Shown in pieces: positions 1 through 5,571 of a DNA stretch of 5,571 nt (position 1 is its first letter; the number at the start of each line of letters is the position of its first letter). This DNA is from an uncultured Verrucomicrobiota bacterium. GTDB lineage: Bacteria > Verrucomicrobiota > Verrucomicrobiia > Limisphaerales > UBA9464. Made by a program: the position numbers and the translations under genes. The DNA is taken from contig CAIYFP010000262.1 of the NCBI GenBank assembly GCA_903925515.1, positions 1-5,571 of the forward strand. Direction: 5' to 3'. Under the pieces are notes generated by a model. It saw only the letters and a list, made by a program, of their open reading frames with translations. It was not told the DNA's origin and did no database searches.

Positions 1-68
1 CCCATGCCCTGGGGCCGCGCCCGTCCCCGGGCGCACCCCCCATGCCTTTCCCAACGCCCCGCAGCGGC
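1..68. repeat. 68-bp direct repeat, copy 1 (hairpin-bearing)
   Basis: This is the first of two nearly identical 68-bp units; the second begins 93 bp later. They differ at one base only (C at 36, T at 129). The unit contains a perfect 7-bp inverted repeat, GCGCCCG (17-23) and CGGGCGC (28-34), around a 4-base loop. An outer GGGG (11-14) can also pair with CCCC (36-39) across a small internal loop. No T-run follows the hairpin on either strand, so it is not a classical intrinsic terminator. The unit begins at the first base of the window, so the repeat or a longer array may continue to the left. It may be an intergenic repeat element or a structured 3' region for purB transcripts; which of these cannot be decided here. 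Confidence 0.85.
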
Positions 69-93
69 CGAGGACGGCCGCGCTCCCAGGCGC

Positions 94-161
94 CCCATGC
101 CCTGGGGCCGCGCCCGTCCCCGGGCGCATCCCCCATGCCTTTCCCAACGCCCCGCAGCGGC
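94..161. repeat. 68-bp direct repeat, copy 2 (hairpin-bearing)
   Basis: This second copy is separated from the first by 25 bp of unrelated sequence (69-93). The 7-bp stem recurs at 110-116 and 121-127. The single difference from copy 1 (T at 129) falls next to the internal loop, and GGGG (104-107) can still pair with CCCC (130-133), so the folded form is unchanged. The copy ends 12 bp before the purB stop codon, and its hairpin lies about 46 bases downstream of that stop on the purB strand. It could therefore protect or end the purB message. Similarity stops abruptly at 162. Confidence 0.85.
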
Positions 162-173
162 TCGCAAAGGCCC

Positions 174-1508
174 CTACAACCCCACCGCCTTGAAACGGGC
201 GTTGACGTGCTTCAGGTGGAAGTCCAGCGAGCACAGCTTCTCCAGCTCGCCCGCCGCAAAATGACGGTTCACGTCCGGGTCCGACCTGAGCTGCGCGAGG
301 AAGTCGGCGTCGTCGCGCCCGGCGTGCTTGGTGGCCCATGTCTGCATGGCATTGCGCTGCACCAGCCCATAGGCGTCCTCGCGCGTCAACCCCTTCCGGA
401 TCAACGCCAGCAGGACCGTCTGGGAGTTCCACATCCCAAGGCTTAGCCCAAGGTTCCGGCGCATGTTCTCCGGGTACACGTTCAGGCCCGTCATCATCCG
501 CTCCACCAACCCCAGCATGTAGTCGAGCAACGTGCACGAGTCGGGGAACACGACGCGTTCCACCGACGAGTGGCTGATGTCCCGCTCATGCCACAGGGCG
601 ACGTTCTCGTGGGCGGCGACCATGTTGCCCCTCAGGACGCGGGCAAGGCCGGTGATCCGCTCCCACGTGATGGGGTTCCGCTTGTGCGGCATGGCGCTGC
701 TCCCCTTCTGGCCCTTCGTGAATGGCTCCTCCGCCTCCAGCACCTCCGTGCGCTGCAAGTGCCGGAACTCCACCGCCCACCGCTCAAGGCTCGCGCCCGC
801 CAAGGCCAGCGCCCCCATGTATTCCGCATGGATGTCGCGCTGCACCACCTGCGTCGCCAAAGGCGCCGGCCGGAGCCCCAGCTTGCGGCACACATGCTTC
901 TCCACCTTGGGCGACACATGGGCGCTCGTGCCCACCGCCCCGGAGACCTTCCCAACGGCCGCCGCCTTCCATGCCCGCTCCACCCGGCCCATCGCGCGCC
1001 CCAGCTCGTCGTACATCAACGCCAGCTTCAGCCCGAACGTCGTGGGCTCCGCATGGATCCCATGGCTCCGCCCGATGCAGGGCGTCAGCCGATGTTCCCG
1101 GGCCCGCCTCGCGACGGCCTTTCGCGCCGTCGTGAACGCCTCCACCAACAGCTTCCCCGATTGGACCAACTGCACCGCGAACGCCGTGTCCACCACGTCG
1201 CTGCTCGTCAATCCAAAGTGCAGCCAACGGCTGGCCGGGCCCTTCACCTGCTCCGAGACCGCCGTCGTGAACCCGATCACGTCATGGTTCAACGTGCGCT
1301 CCAGCTCCTTGGCCCGCGCCACCAACCCCGGAAGGTCCTCATGGCACTTCGCCACCCCGGCCCGCAGCGCCGCCACGTCCCCGGCCGGCACCACGCCCTC
1401 CTTTTCCAAGGCCTCCGTTGCCAGCATCTCGATCCCCAGCCAGATCCGGAACTTGTTCTCCTCCGACCAAACCTCCCGCATCGCCGGTCGCGAATATCGT
1501 GCGATCAT
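174..1508 (-). CDS. purB: adenylosuccinate lyase
   Basis: This cytoplasmic enzyme of the fumarase/aspartase superfamily acts twice in purine synthesis. It splits SAICAR to AICAR plus fumarate, and adenylosuccinate to AMP plus fumarate. The 444-residue product has the usual bacterial length. The N-terminus MIARYSRPAM matches the family start, so I chose the ATG at 1508 over an in-frame ATG 27 codons upstream. Conserved sites are visible: RTLNHDV (71-77), TSSDVVDTA (101-109), GRSHGIHAEPTTFGLK (146-161) with the histidine pair used in acid-base catalysis, and the mobile signature loop GSSAMPHKRNP (269-279) carrying the catalytic serine. The frame is intact and ends in TAG just before the tandem repeats. 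No clear Shine-Dalgarno sequence precedes the start. The gene is divergent from hisN. Identification rests on motifs and overall resemblance and is secure. Confidence 0.96.
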   Translation of the reverse strand: MIARYSRPAMREVWSEENKFRIWLGIEMLATEALEKEGVVPAGDVAALRAGVAKCHEDLPGLVARAKELERTLNHDVIGFTTAVSEQVKGPASRWLHFGLTSSDVVDTAFAVQLVQSGKLLVEAFTTARKAVARRAREHRLTPCIGRSHGIHAEPTTFGLKLALMYDELGRAMGRVERAWKAAAVGKVSGAVGTSAHVSPKVEKHVCRKLGLRPAPLATQVVQRDIHAEYMGALALAGASLERWAVEFRHLQRTEVLEAEEPFTKGQKGSSAMPHKRNPITWERITGLARVLRGNMVAAHENVALWHERDISHSSVERVVFPDSCTLLDYMLGLVERMMTGLNVYPENMRRNLGLSLGMWNSQTVLLALIRKGLTREDAYGLVQRNAMQTWATKHAGRDDADFLAQLRSDPDVNRHFAAGELEKLCSLDFHLKHVNARFKAVGL

Positions 1509-1614
1509 CCGCGCGCATCGTACCGCGTCTCCCCGGCTGCTGGGAAGATCGACCCCAGCCCGCAACCCAAACCCGCTCGCCCCATGCACGCCGTTTTGCT
1601 TTCATCCGCCCCGG
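1509..1614. promoter_or_regulatory. divergent purB/hisN intergenic region, promoters expected
   Basis: These 106 bp separate the start codons of two divergent genes, so both promoters probably lie here or inside the flanking genes. On the purB strand, TTCCCA (1546-1541) and TACGAT (1522-1517) are 18 bases apart, with four matches each to the sigma-70 boxes. The second ends only 8 bases before the purB ATG, which would give a nearly leaderless message. On the hisN side the only distinctive feature is a T-rich patch at 1594-1602. No operator or riboswitch is recognisable. The function is inferred from gene orientation; the specific boxes are weak. Confidence 0.35.
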
Positions 1615-2424
1615 ATGAACACCGAGCCCCTCGTCGCCTTCATGGAGGAACTGGCCCACGCCAGCGCCCAGGAAATCCTCCCGCGCTTCGGCCAGCGCGA
1701 CCTCGGCCTTGAGCTCAAGGCCGACGACTCCCCCGTCACCGTCGCCGACCGCGAGGCCGAGCGCGTCATGCGCGCGATGATCGAGGCGCGCTTCCCGTCC
1801 CATGGGATCGTCGGCGAGGAGTTCGGAACCGTGCGCCCGGACGCCGACTTCGTGTGGGTCCTTGACCCCATCGACGGCACCAAGTCGTTCATCTCCGCCG
1901 TGCCGTTGTTCGGGACGCTGATCGGGCTCCTCCACAAGGGCCAGCCGCTCCTCGGCTGCATCCATCAACCCGTCCTGCGCCAGCTCATGATCGGCGATGG
2001 CCATGTCACCACCCTCAACGGGTCCACCGTCCGCGCCCGTCGCTGCGACGCCCTCGCCCAAGCCACCATGGTCGTCACCGACCCCCTGCATCCCGCCCAG
2101 TACCGCGATGCGGCCCGCTACGATTCCCTGTGCCGCAAGGTCCGCATCGTCCGCACATGGGGCGACTGCTACGGCTACCTCCTTGTCGCGGCCGGATGGG
2201 CCGACCTCATGGTGGATCCCATCATGAACCCCTGGGACCTGTTGCCCGTCATCCCCATCATCCGCGGTGCTGGCGCAACCATCACCCAGTGGGATGGCAA
2301 CCCCGCCGAGGCCACGGGCGCCAACTCCGCCGTGGCCGCCTGCCCCGGTCTCCACGCCATGGCCATGGAAGTGCTCAGTCCCGCCCTCCATCCGCCCGCG
2401 AACAACGTCACGGCGGCATCCTGA
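1615..2424 (+). CDS. hisN: histidinol-phosphatase, inositol monophosphatase family (HisN type)
   Basis: This is a Mg-dependent phosphatase predicted to convert L-histidinol phosphate to L-histidinol, the penultimate stage of histidine synthesis, in the cytoplasm. The product has 269 residues, normal for the superfamily. Metal-binding motifs are present in order: GEEFG (67-71, ligand E68), DPIDGTKSF (84-92, ligands D84 and D87) and NPWD (205-208, ligand D208) followed by the glycine-containing RGAGA segment. The stretch SFISAVPLFGTLIGLL and the segment around ADLMVDPIMNPWD resemble the HisN branch more than inositol or fructose phosphatases, though substrate choice in this superfamily is hard to read from sequence. 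After WD the usual AA is replaced by LL. The open frame runs far upstream, but that part lies antisense to purB. The ATG at 1615 gives the correct family N-terminus. No Shine-Dalgarno sequence is seen. No other his gene is in the window. Confidence 0.85.
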   Translation: MNTEPLVAFMEELAHASAQEILPRFGQRDLGLELKADDSPVTVADREAERVMRAMIEARFPSHGIVGEEFGTVRPDADFVWVLDPIDGTKSFISAVPLFGTLIGLLHKGQPLLGCIHQPVLRQLMIGDGHVTTLNGSTVRARRCDALAQATMVVTDPLHPAQYRDAARYDSLCRKVRIVRTWGDCYGYLLVAAGWADLMVDPIMNPWDLLPVIPIIRGAGATITQWDGNPAEATGANSAVAACPGLHAMAMEVLSPALHPPANNVTAAS

Positions 2425-2497
2425 CCCGGACATCCTGCTGGGGACATGGCCATGCCAGCGGCCGGACGTTTCTGCCAACCTGCCTCGGGACGAGAAG

Positions 2498-2515
2498 CCC
2501 GGCCTGCATGCCGGG
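2498..2515. terminator. candidate hairpin between the convergent hisN and lysR-type genes
   Basis: CCCGGC (2498-2503) and GCCGGG (2510-2515) form a perfect 6-bp stem with a 6-base loop, in the 155-bp gap where two genes converge. A symmetric hairpin here could serve both strands. There is no T-run on either side, so termination by this element alone is doubtful. The same gap also holds a 9-bp tandem duplication, ATGCCGGGG (2508-2525), an 8-bp palindrome CTTCGAAG (2531-2538), and a short CTCC/GGAG inverted repeat (2563-2574) just past the regulator's stop codon. I see no gene in the gap. Confidence 0.3.
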
Positions 2516-2579
2516 GATGCCGGGGCCACCCTTCGAAGAGGCCAGGAGGAGCCACGCGCTTCCTCCGCCCGGAGAGGGC

Positions 2580-3515
2580 CTAGCCCCGCCCCTTGCGCGC
2601 CGGCGCCTCCCCGGACAAGACCGCCGCCTTCTGCCGCGCCACCTCGATGAACAGGGCCTCCGCCAGCGAAAGGCGGCGGCCGCGCCAGTGCGTCACCACC
2701 CACGGCACCCGGAGCCGACGCCGTCCCAGCTGGACCGCCACCAATCCCTCCTCCCCTCCGGACCTTGGTGCCGCCCATGAGGGCACCAACGCCACCCCCA
2801 GCCCCGCACGCACCAAGGCCAAGGCCTGAACCGGCGTCGCCGCCTCGCATTGCACGTTCAGGCTCACCATGTCCGCCCTGAAGAACTCGTCGATGTAACG
2901 GTACGCCGCCGTGTTCAGGCCCGGGACAATCACCGGTTCCGGCCCGATCGCCTCGAGGGGCGCCGTGCCCATCCGCGCCCATGCATGCCCGGCGGGCACC
3001 ACGAAGCCATACTCCTCGTGGAAAAGCGGCTCCGCGATGAACCGTTCGTCCGGCTTCCCGGTCGGCCCAAGCACGACGTCCACCGACCGCCGCTCCAGCA
3101 GCTCCGTCGCATGCACGTCGTCCACTGCCTCCACCCGGATCAACGTCTTGGCCTCGCGCCGCCTCACCTCCGCCAACACCCCGGGCAGCAACGCGTCGCC
3201 CAACGGCGCCGGCGCCCCCACCCGAAGCCGCCCGAAACCCCATTGCCTCAGCCCATGAATCCCCTGCCGCGCCGACTCCATCTCCCGCAACACCCGTTCC
3301 GCATGCGGCAGCAGCTGTTCCCCGGCCTGCGTCAACATCACCGTCTTGCCCACCCTGTCGAAAAGGCGACACCCCATGTCGGTCTCCAAGGCCTTGATGG
3401 AATGGCTCACGGCGGACTGGGTCAGGAACAATTCCCGCGCCGACTGCGTGAAGCTTCCCGTGCGTGCGAGCGTGAAAAACGCGTGGAGCTGGCGGCTATC
3501 AATGGGGGACTTCAT
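2580..3515 (-). CDS. LysR-type transcriptional regulator
   Basis: This 311-residue protein has the standard layout and length of a LysR-type regulator. An N-terminal winged helix-turn-helix covers about residues 8-66, with the typical pattern FFTLARTGSFTQSAREL, then TQSAVSHSIKALE and RLFDR, ending at LTQAGE. A linker helix follows, then a two-lobed effector-binding domain from about 93 to 300. Such proteins bind upstream DNA as tetramers and change activity when a small molecule binds. The ligand cannot be named from sequence. I chose the ATG at 3515 because it puts the DNA-binding domain at the N-terminus at the family position; the 47 codons upstream in frame look non-coding and run into the cytochrome gene's 5' end. 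The gene is divergent from the cytochrome gene and so is its likely regulator (inference). It converges with hisN. No strong Shine-Dalgarno sequence is present. Confidence 0.95.
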   Translation of the reverse strand: MKSPIDSRQLHAFFTLARTGSFTQSARELFLTQSAVSHSIKALETDMGCRLFDRVGKTVMLTQAGEQLLPHAERVLREMESARQGIHGLRQWGFGRLRVGAPAPLGDALLPGVLAEVRRREAKTLIRVEAVDDVHATELLERRSVDVVLGPTGKPDERFIAEPLFHEEYGFVVPAGHAWARMGTAPLEAIGPEPVIVPGLNTAAYRYIDEFFRADMVSLNVQCEAATPVQALALVRAGLGVALVPSWAAPRSGGEEGLVAVQLGRRRLRVPWVVTHWRGRRLSLAEALFIEVARQKAAVLSGEAPARKGRG

Positions 3516-3618
3516 CGGTTCATGGCCTGTTGACAAGGACCTGCACTTCCCGCCAAGCAGGGTCCGGGCCAAAGCCCGCCCACTTGCTCGCCCATGTTTT
3601 CCCGGGCAATCCTCCGCC
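3516..3618. promoter_or_regulatory. divergent regulator/cytochrome intergenic region, likely operator-promoter
   Basis: This 103-bp gap lies between the starts of the LysR-type gene and the cytochrome gene, where autoregulation and target control usually take place for this family. A perfect TTGACA -35 box lies on the plus strand at 3530-3535, inside the small inverted repeat TGTTGACA. No convincing -10 box follows at 16-18 bases (the sequence there is GC-rich), so an activator-dependent promoter is possible. CGGGC (3565-3569) and GCCCG (3574-3578) form a 5-bp hairpin with the loop CAAA. I could not identify a clear T-N11-A operator. The role is inferred from orientation. Confidence 0.4.
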
Positions 3619-5424
3619 ATGACGCGCGCACGGTTCTGGCTCCTCCTTTGCGCCATCGGCCATGCCCTCCATGCATCCCCGCCGCCCCACCTCGCGGGCG
3701 TCGTTCCCTCCGAGGGCGGCCCCGCCGGCTACCTCGGCTCCGAATCCTGCCGCGAATGCCATCGCGACGCCTTCGACTCATGGCACCGCACCTTCCATCG
3801 CACCATGACCCAGTATCCCACGCGCGGGTCGGTCAAGGCCCGCATGGAGGGCGTTACCCTCACCCACGACGGGGTTCGCTATCGGCTCGGCAGCACGGGC
3901 GACGTCTTCAAGGTCTGGCTTGAGTCCGTCGTGCCCGGCGGCGGCGAGCCCGTCGAGTCCCGGCTCAGCCTCGTCACCGGCTCGCATCACATGCAGGTCT
4001 TCTGGATGCCGGGCGAGGACGGCAACGTGCAGGTGGGCTTTCCCTTCACATGGCTGATCCCCGAGCAACGCTGGGTCCCGCGCCATGCCACCTTCATCAG
4101 GCCGCCCGGCACCCCCCATTCCACCGAGATCTGGAACGTCGGGTGCAGCCGCTGCCACTCCACCGCCATCGAGCCCCGCGTGGACCCCGCCCGCCGCGCC
4201 GTCGAGACCCGCGCCGCGGAGCTCGGCATCTCGTGCGAGGCATGCCATGGGCCCGGCCAACGCCACGTCGCCGCACGATCCAGCACGCCAAAATCCAACA
4301 AGGCCTCCCCCCTAGCCCCAGACGAAGTCATCCACCCCGCCAAGCTCGACGCCCGGCGCTCCTCCGAGACCTGCGGCTTTTGCCATGCCATGAAGTGGAT
4401 CGACCGCAACGAGCCATGGCGTCAGTCCGGCTTCCGCTTCCGGCCCGGCGACCGCCTCGACGACTCCACCCCCCTCATCCGGCCCCGGACCGCCGCCAAC
4501 GTCCCCGGCCTCAAGGAATTCCTCGCGCGCAACCCCGCCGTTCTGTCGGAGTACTTCTGGCCCGACGGCATGGTGCGCGTGAGCGGACGCGAGCTAAACG
4601 GGCTCGTGGAAAGCAAGTGTTTCGAGGGCGGCAGGCTCTCGTGCGTCACCTGCCATTCCATGCACGACAGCGACCCCGACGACCAACTCAAGAAGAAGGC
4701 CATGGGCAACGCCGCGTGCATCGAGTGCCATGGCGCCTACGCCAGCAAGGATGCCCTCGCCGCCCATACCCACCACGCCGAGGCCTCACCGGGCAGCGAC
4801 TGCCGCAACTGCCACATGCCCCATACCACCTATGGCGTCCTCGGTGCCATTCGCTCCCACCAAATCAGCAAGCCCTCCGCCTCCGAAACCCTCCTCCACG
4901 GCCGCCCCAACGCCTGCAACATCTGCCACCTCGACCGTTCCCTCGCATGGACGGCCCGCCAGCTCCACGCGTGGCATCGCCAGCCCATCCCCTCCGGCCT
5001 CGGCCCCGCGCATGACGTCGCCGACTCCGTCCGCATGGCCCTCTCGGGCGACGCCGGCCAAAGGGCGCTCGCCGCATGGCACCTCGGCTGGGAACCCGCC
5101 CTCAAGACCTCCGGCGCCCAATGGATCCCGCCCATCCTCGCCGTGCTCATGGACGACGACCACCCCGCGATCCGTTGCATCGCGGGCCGATCCATGGGCC
5201 GCGTCGCGCCCGGCCTTGCCGAGGGCTTCCGCTTCGAGCTCGAGCCCAAGGACCGCGAGCGTTGGGCCGGACGCACATGGGCGTCATGGAAACGCTCCCT
5301 CCCCCACGACGCCGTCCTCCCGGCATCCGTCCTCGTCCAGCCCGACGAGCCCGATGCCATCGCATCAAGGCTCGCTCCCCTCCGCGCCGCACGCGACGAA
5401 CGTCCCGTGCGCCTCCGCGAATGA
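3619..5424 (+). CDS. exported octahaem cytochrome c with HEAT-like C-terminus
   Basis: This 601-residue predicted periplasmic electron carrier or redox enzyme has a charged n-region (MTRAR) and a hydrophobic core to about residue 17. Signal-peptidase cleavage is likely near A19. Eight CXXCH haem c motifs are visible at residues 44, 176, 206, 252, 342, 367, 395 and 433; none is CXXCK. Extra histidines that may be distal haem ligands include SHH (122-124), the H of GPGQRH (216), HTHH (383-386) and RSH (412-414). The stretches EACHGPG and CRNCHMPHTTYG resemble the cytochrome c554-related multihaem family. Residues about 465-560 look like HEAT-type helical repeats (ALAAWHLGW, HPAIRCIAGRSMGRV). 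Haem attachment would need an export and cytochrome c maturation system that is not in this window. The ATG at 3619 gives the signal peptide; upstream in-frame codons overlap the divergent regulator. The substrate is unknown. The divergent LysR-type gene probably controls it. Confidence 0.9.
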   Translation: MTRARFWLLLCAIGHALHASPPPHLAGVVPSEGGPAGYLGSESCRECHRDAFDSWHRTFHRTMTQYPTRGSVKARMEGVTLTHDGVRYRLGSTGDVFKVWLESVVPGGGEPVESRLSLVTGSHHMQVFWMPGEDGNVQVGFPFTWLIPEQRWVPRHATFIRPPGTPHSTEIWNVGCSRCHSTAIEPRVDPARRAVETRAAELGISCEACHGPGQRHVAARSSTPKSNKASPLAPDEVIHPAKLDARRSSETCGFCHAMKWIDRNEPWRQSGFRFRPGDRLDDSTPLIRPRTAANVPGLKEFLARNPAVLSEYFWPDGMVRVSGRELNGLVESKCFEGGRLSCVTCHSMHDSDPDDQLKKKAMGNAACIECHGAYASKDALAAHTHHAEASPGSDCRNCHMPHTTYGVLGAIRSHQISKPSASETLLHGRPNACNICHLDRSLAWTARQLHAWHRQPIPSGLGPAHDVADSVRMALSGDAGQRALAAWHLGWEPALKTSGAQWIPPILAVLMDDDHPAIRCIAGRSMGRVAPGLAEGFRFELEPKDRERWAGRTWASWKRSLPHDAVLPASVLVQPDEPDAIASRLAPLRAARDERPVRLRE

Positions 5425-5571
5425 CGTCTCCCCGCGAACGCAGTCCCCCCGGTTGGCCGCCCGGGCAGGTGTCACTGGCCCCATCAACCATGGCCTTCCT
5501 TGGCCCTGGCCTTGGCGTGAGGCATTCCCCCCTCGTGCACCTTAGCCGGATCGATTCAGTTGGGAGGGAAG
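5421..5571 (+). CDS. possible start of a downstream gene, open at the window edge (weak)
   Basis: An ATG overlaps the cytochrome stop codon as ATGA, the arrangement seen in translationally coupled genes. The frame stays open for 50 codons to the end of the window, beginning MTSPRERSPPGWPPGQ. Against it: the third codon positions are clearly less G+C-rich than in the cytochrome gene, the peptide is Pro/Ser/Gly-rich with no recognisable motif or signal peptide, and stop codons are rare by chance at this base composition. I think it is more likely non-coding spacer. No other gene is apparent in the 147 bp after the cytochrome gene. Confidence 0.13.
   Translation, partial: MTSPRERSPPGWPPGQVSLAPSTMAFLGPGLGVRHSPLVHLSRIDSVGRE
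5563..5568 (+). promoter_or_regulatory. possible Shine-Dalgarno sequence for a gene beyond the right edge
   Basis: GGAGGG, followed by AAG, lies at the very end of the window and matches the anti-Shine-Dalgarno core. If a start codon lies within about 10 bases past the edge, this is its ribosome binding site. It would be the only strong one in the window, since the four complete genes lack such a motif. It cannot be tested without the next bases. Confidence 0.2.

Noticed and set aside
1..161. CRISPR array
   Set aside because: There are only two units of 68 bp with one 25-bp spacer, no cas genes, and the unit is longer than typical CRISPR repeats.
4..264. Repeat-containing small protein read through both 68-bp copies (31-residue period)
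   Set aside because: The 93-bp period happens to be divisible by three, so any frame repeats. The frame runs into the antisense of purB, has no ribosome binding site, and the near-perfect base identity includes stem pairs better explained by DNA or RNA structure.
532..1614. Long in-frame extension upstream of hisN that would fuse a 361-residue N-terminal part to the phosphatase
   Set aside because: It is exactly antisense to purB, has no family-like sequence, and the phosphatase alone has normal length from 1615. It is an open-frame shadow caused by high G+C.
2563..2574. CTCC/GGAG inverted repeat as an intrinsic terminator of the regulator gene
   Set aside because: The stem is only 4-5 bp and no T-run follows on the minus strand; this is within what GC-rich sequence gives by chance.
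1339..3372. 677-codon open frame on the minus strand across hisN and part of the regulator
   Set aside because: It is glycine/alanine/arginine-rich low-complexity translation lying over three well-supported genes in other frames; no motif was recognised.
3346..3618. Upstream extension of the cytochrome protein to an earlier in-frame ATG
   Set aside because: It overlaps the DNA-binding domain of the divergent regulator and would bury the clear signal peptide 91 residues inside the protein.
4050..5015. 321-codon frame inside the cytochrome gene on the same strand
   Set aside because: It is an arginine/proline-rich frame shadow of the cytochrome coding sequence, whose eight haem motifs fix the true frame.

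Overview
The window is about two-thirds G+C. It holds four complete, intact protein genes and no RNA gene, insertion sequence or CRISPR array. From left to right: a tandem pair of 68-bp hairpin-bearing repeats (1-161); purB for adenylosuccinate lyase on the minus strand (174-1508); a 106-bp divergent gap; a hisN-type histidinol-phosphatase of the inositol monophosphatase superfamily on the plus strand (1615-2424); a 155-bp gap between convergent genes; a LysR-type regulator on the minus strand (2580-3515); a 103-bp divergent gap; an exported eight-haem cytochrome c with a HEAT-like C-terminus on the plus strand (3619-5424); and a 147-bp tail that is probably not coding.

The source looks like an environmental, high-GC Gram-negative bacterium. 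The cytochrome architecture (haem-binding N-terminal domain, a His-rich CHMP motif, a C-terminal repeat domain) is common in the Verrucomicrobiota/Planctomycetota and related groups. A Verrucomicrobiota-like origin is my best guess, made from family resemblance and not from a search. None of the four genes has a clear Shine-Dalgarno sequence.

The left half is housekeeping metabolism. PurB makes AICAR on the way to IMP and later AMP. Histidine synthesis, which the HisN enzyme serves, also releases AICAR. The two genes are divergent across one short gap and could share control. The right half is a regulator/target pair: the LysR gene is divergent from the cytochrome gene, the usual arrangement when such a regulator controls its neighbour. 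The cytochrome is probably periplasmic and moves electrons, but its substrate cannot be read from the sequence.

The signals not explained by the genes are the near-perfect tandem repeat downstream of purB, in which a hairpin is preserved in both copies, and a strong excess of the tetranucleotide CATG. The excess is partly produced by the choice of NCA codons before tryptophan, and is paired with near-absence of CCWGG inside the genes. I see no clearly new multi-gene system here. The cytochrome is the best candidate for unknown biochemistry.
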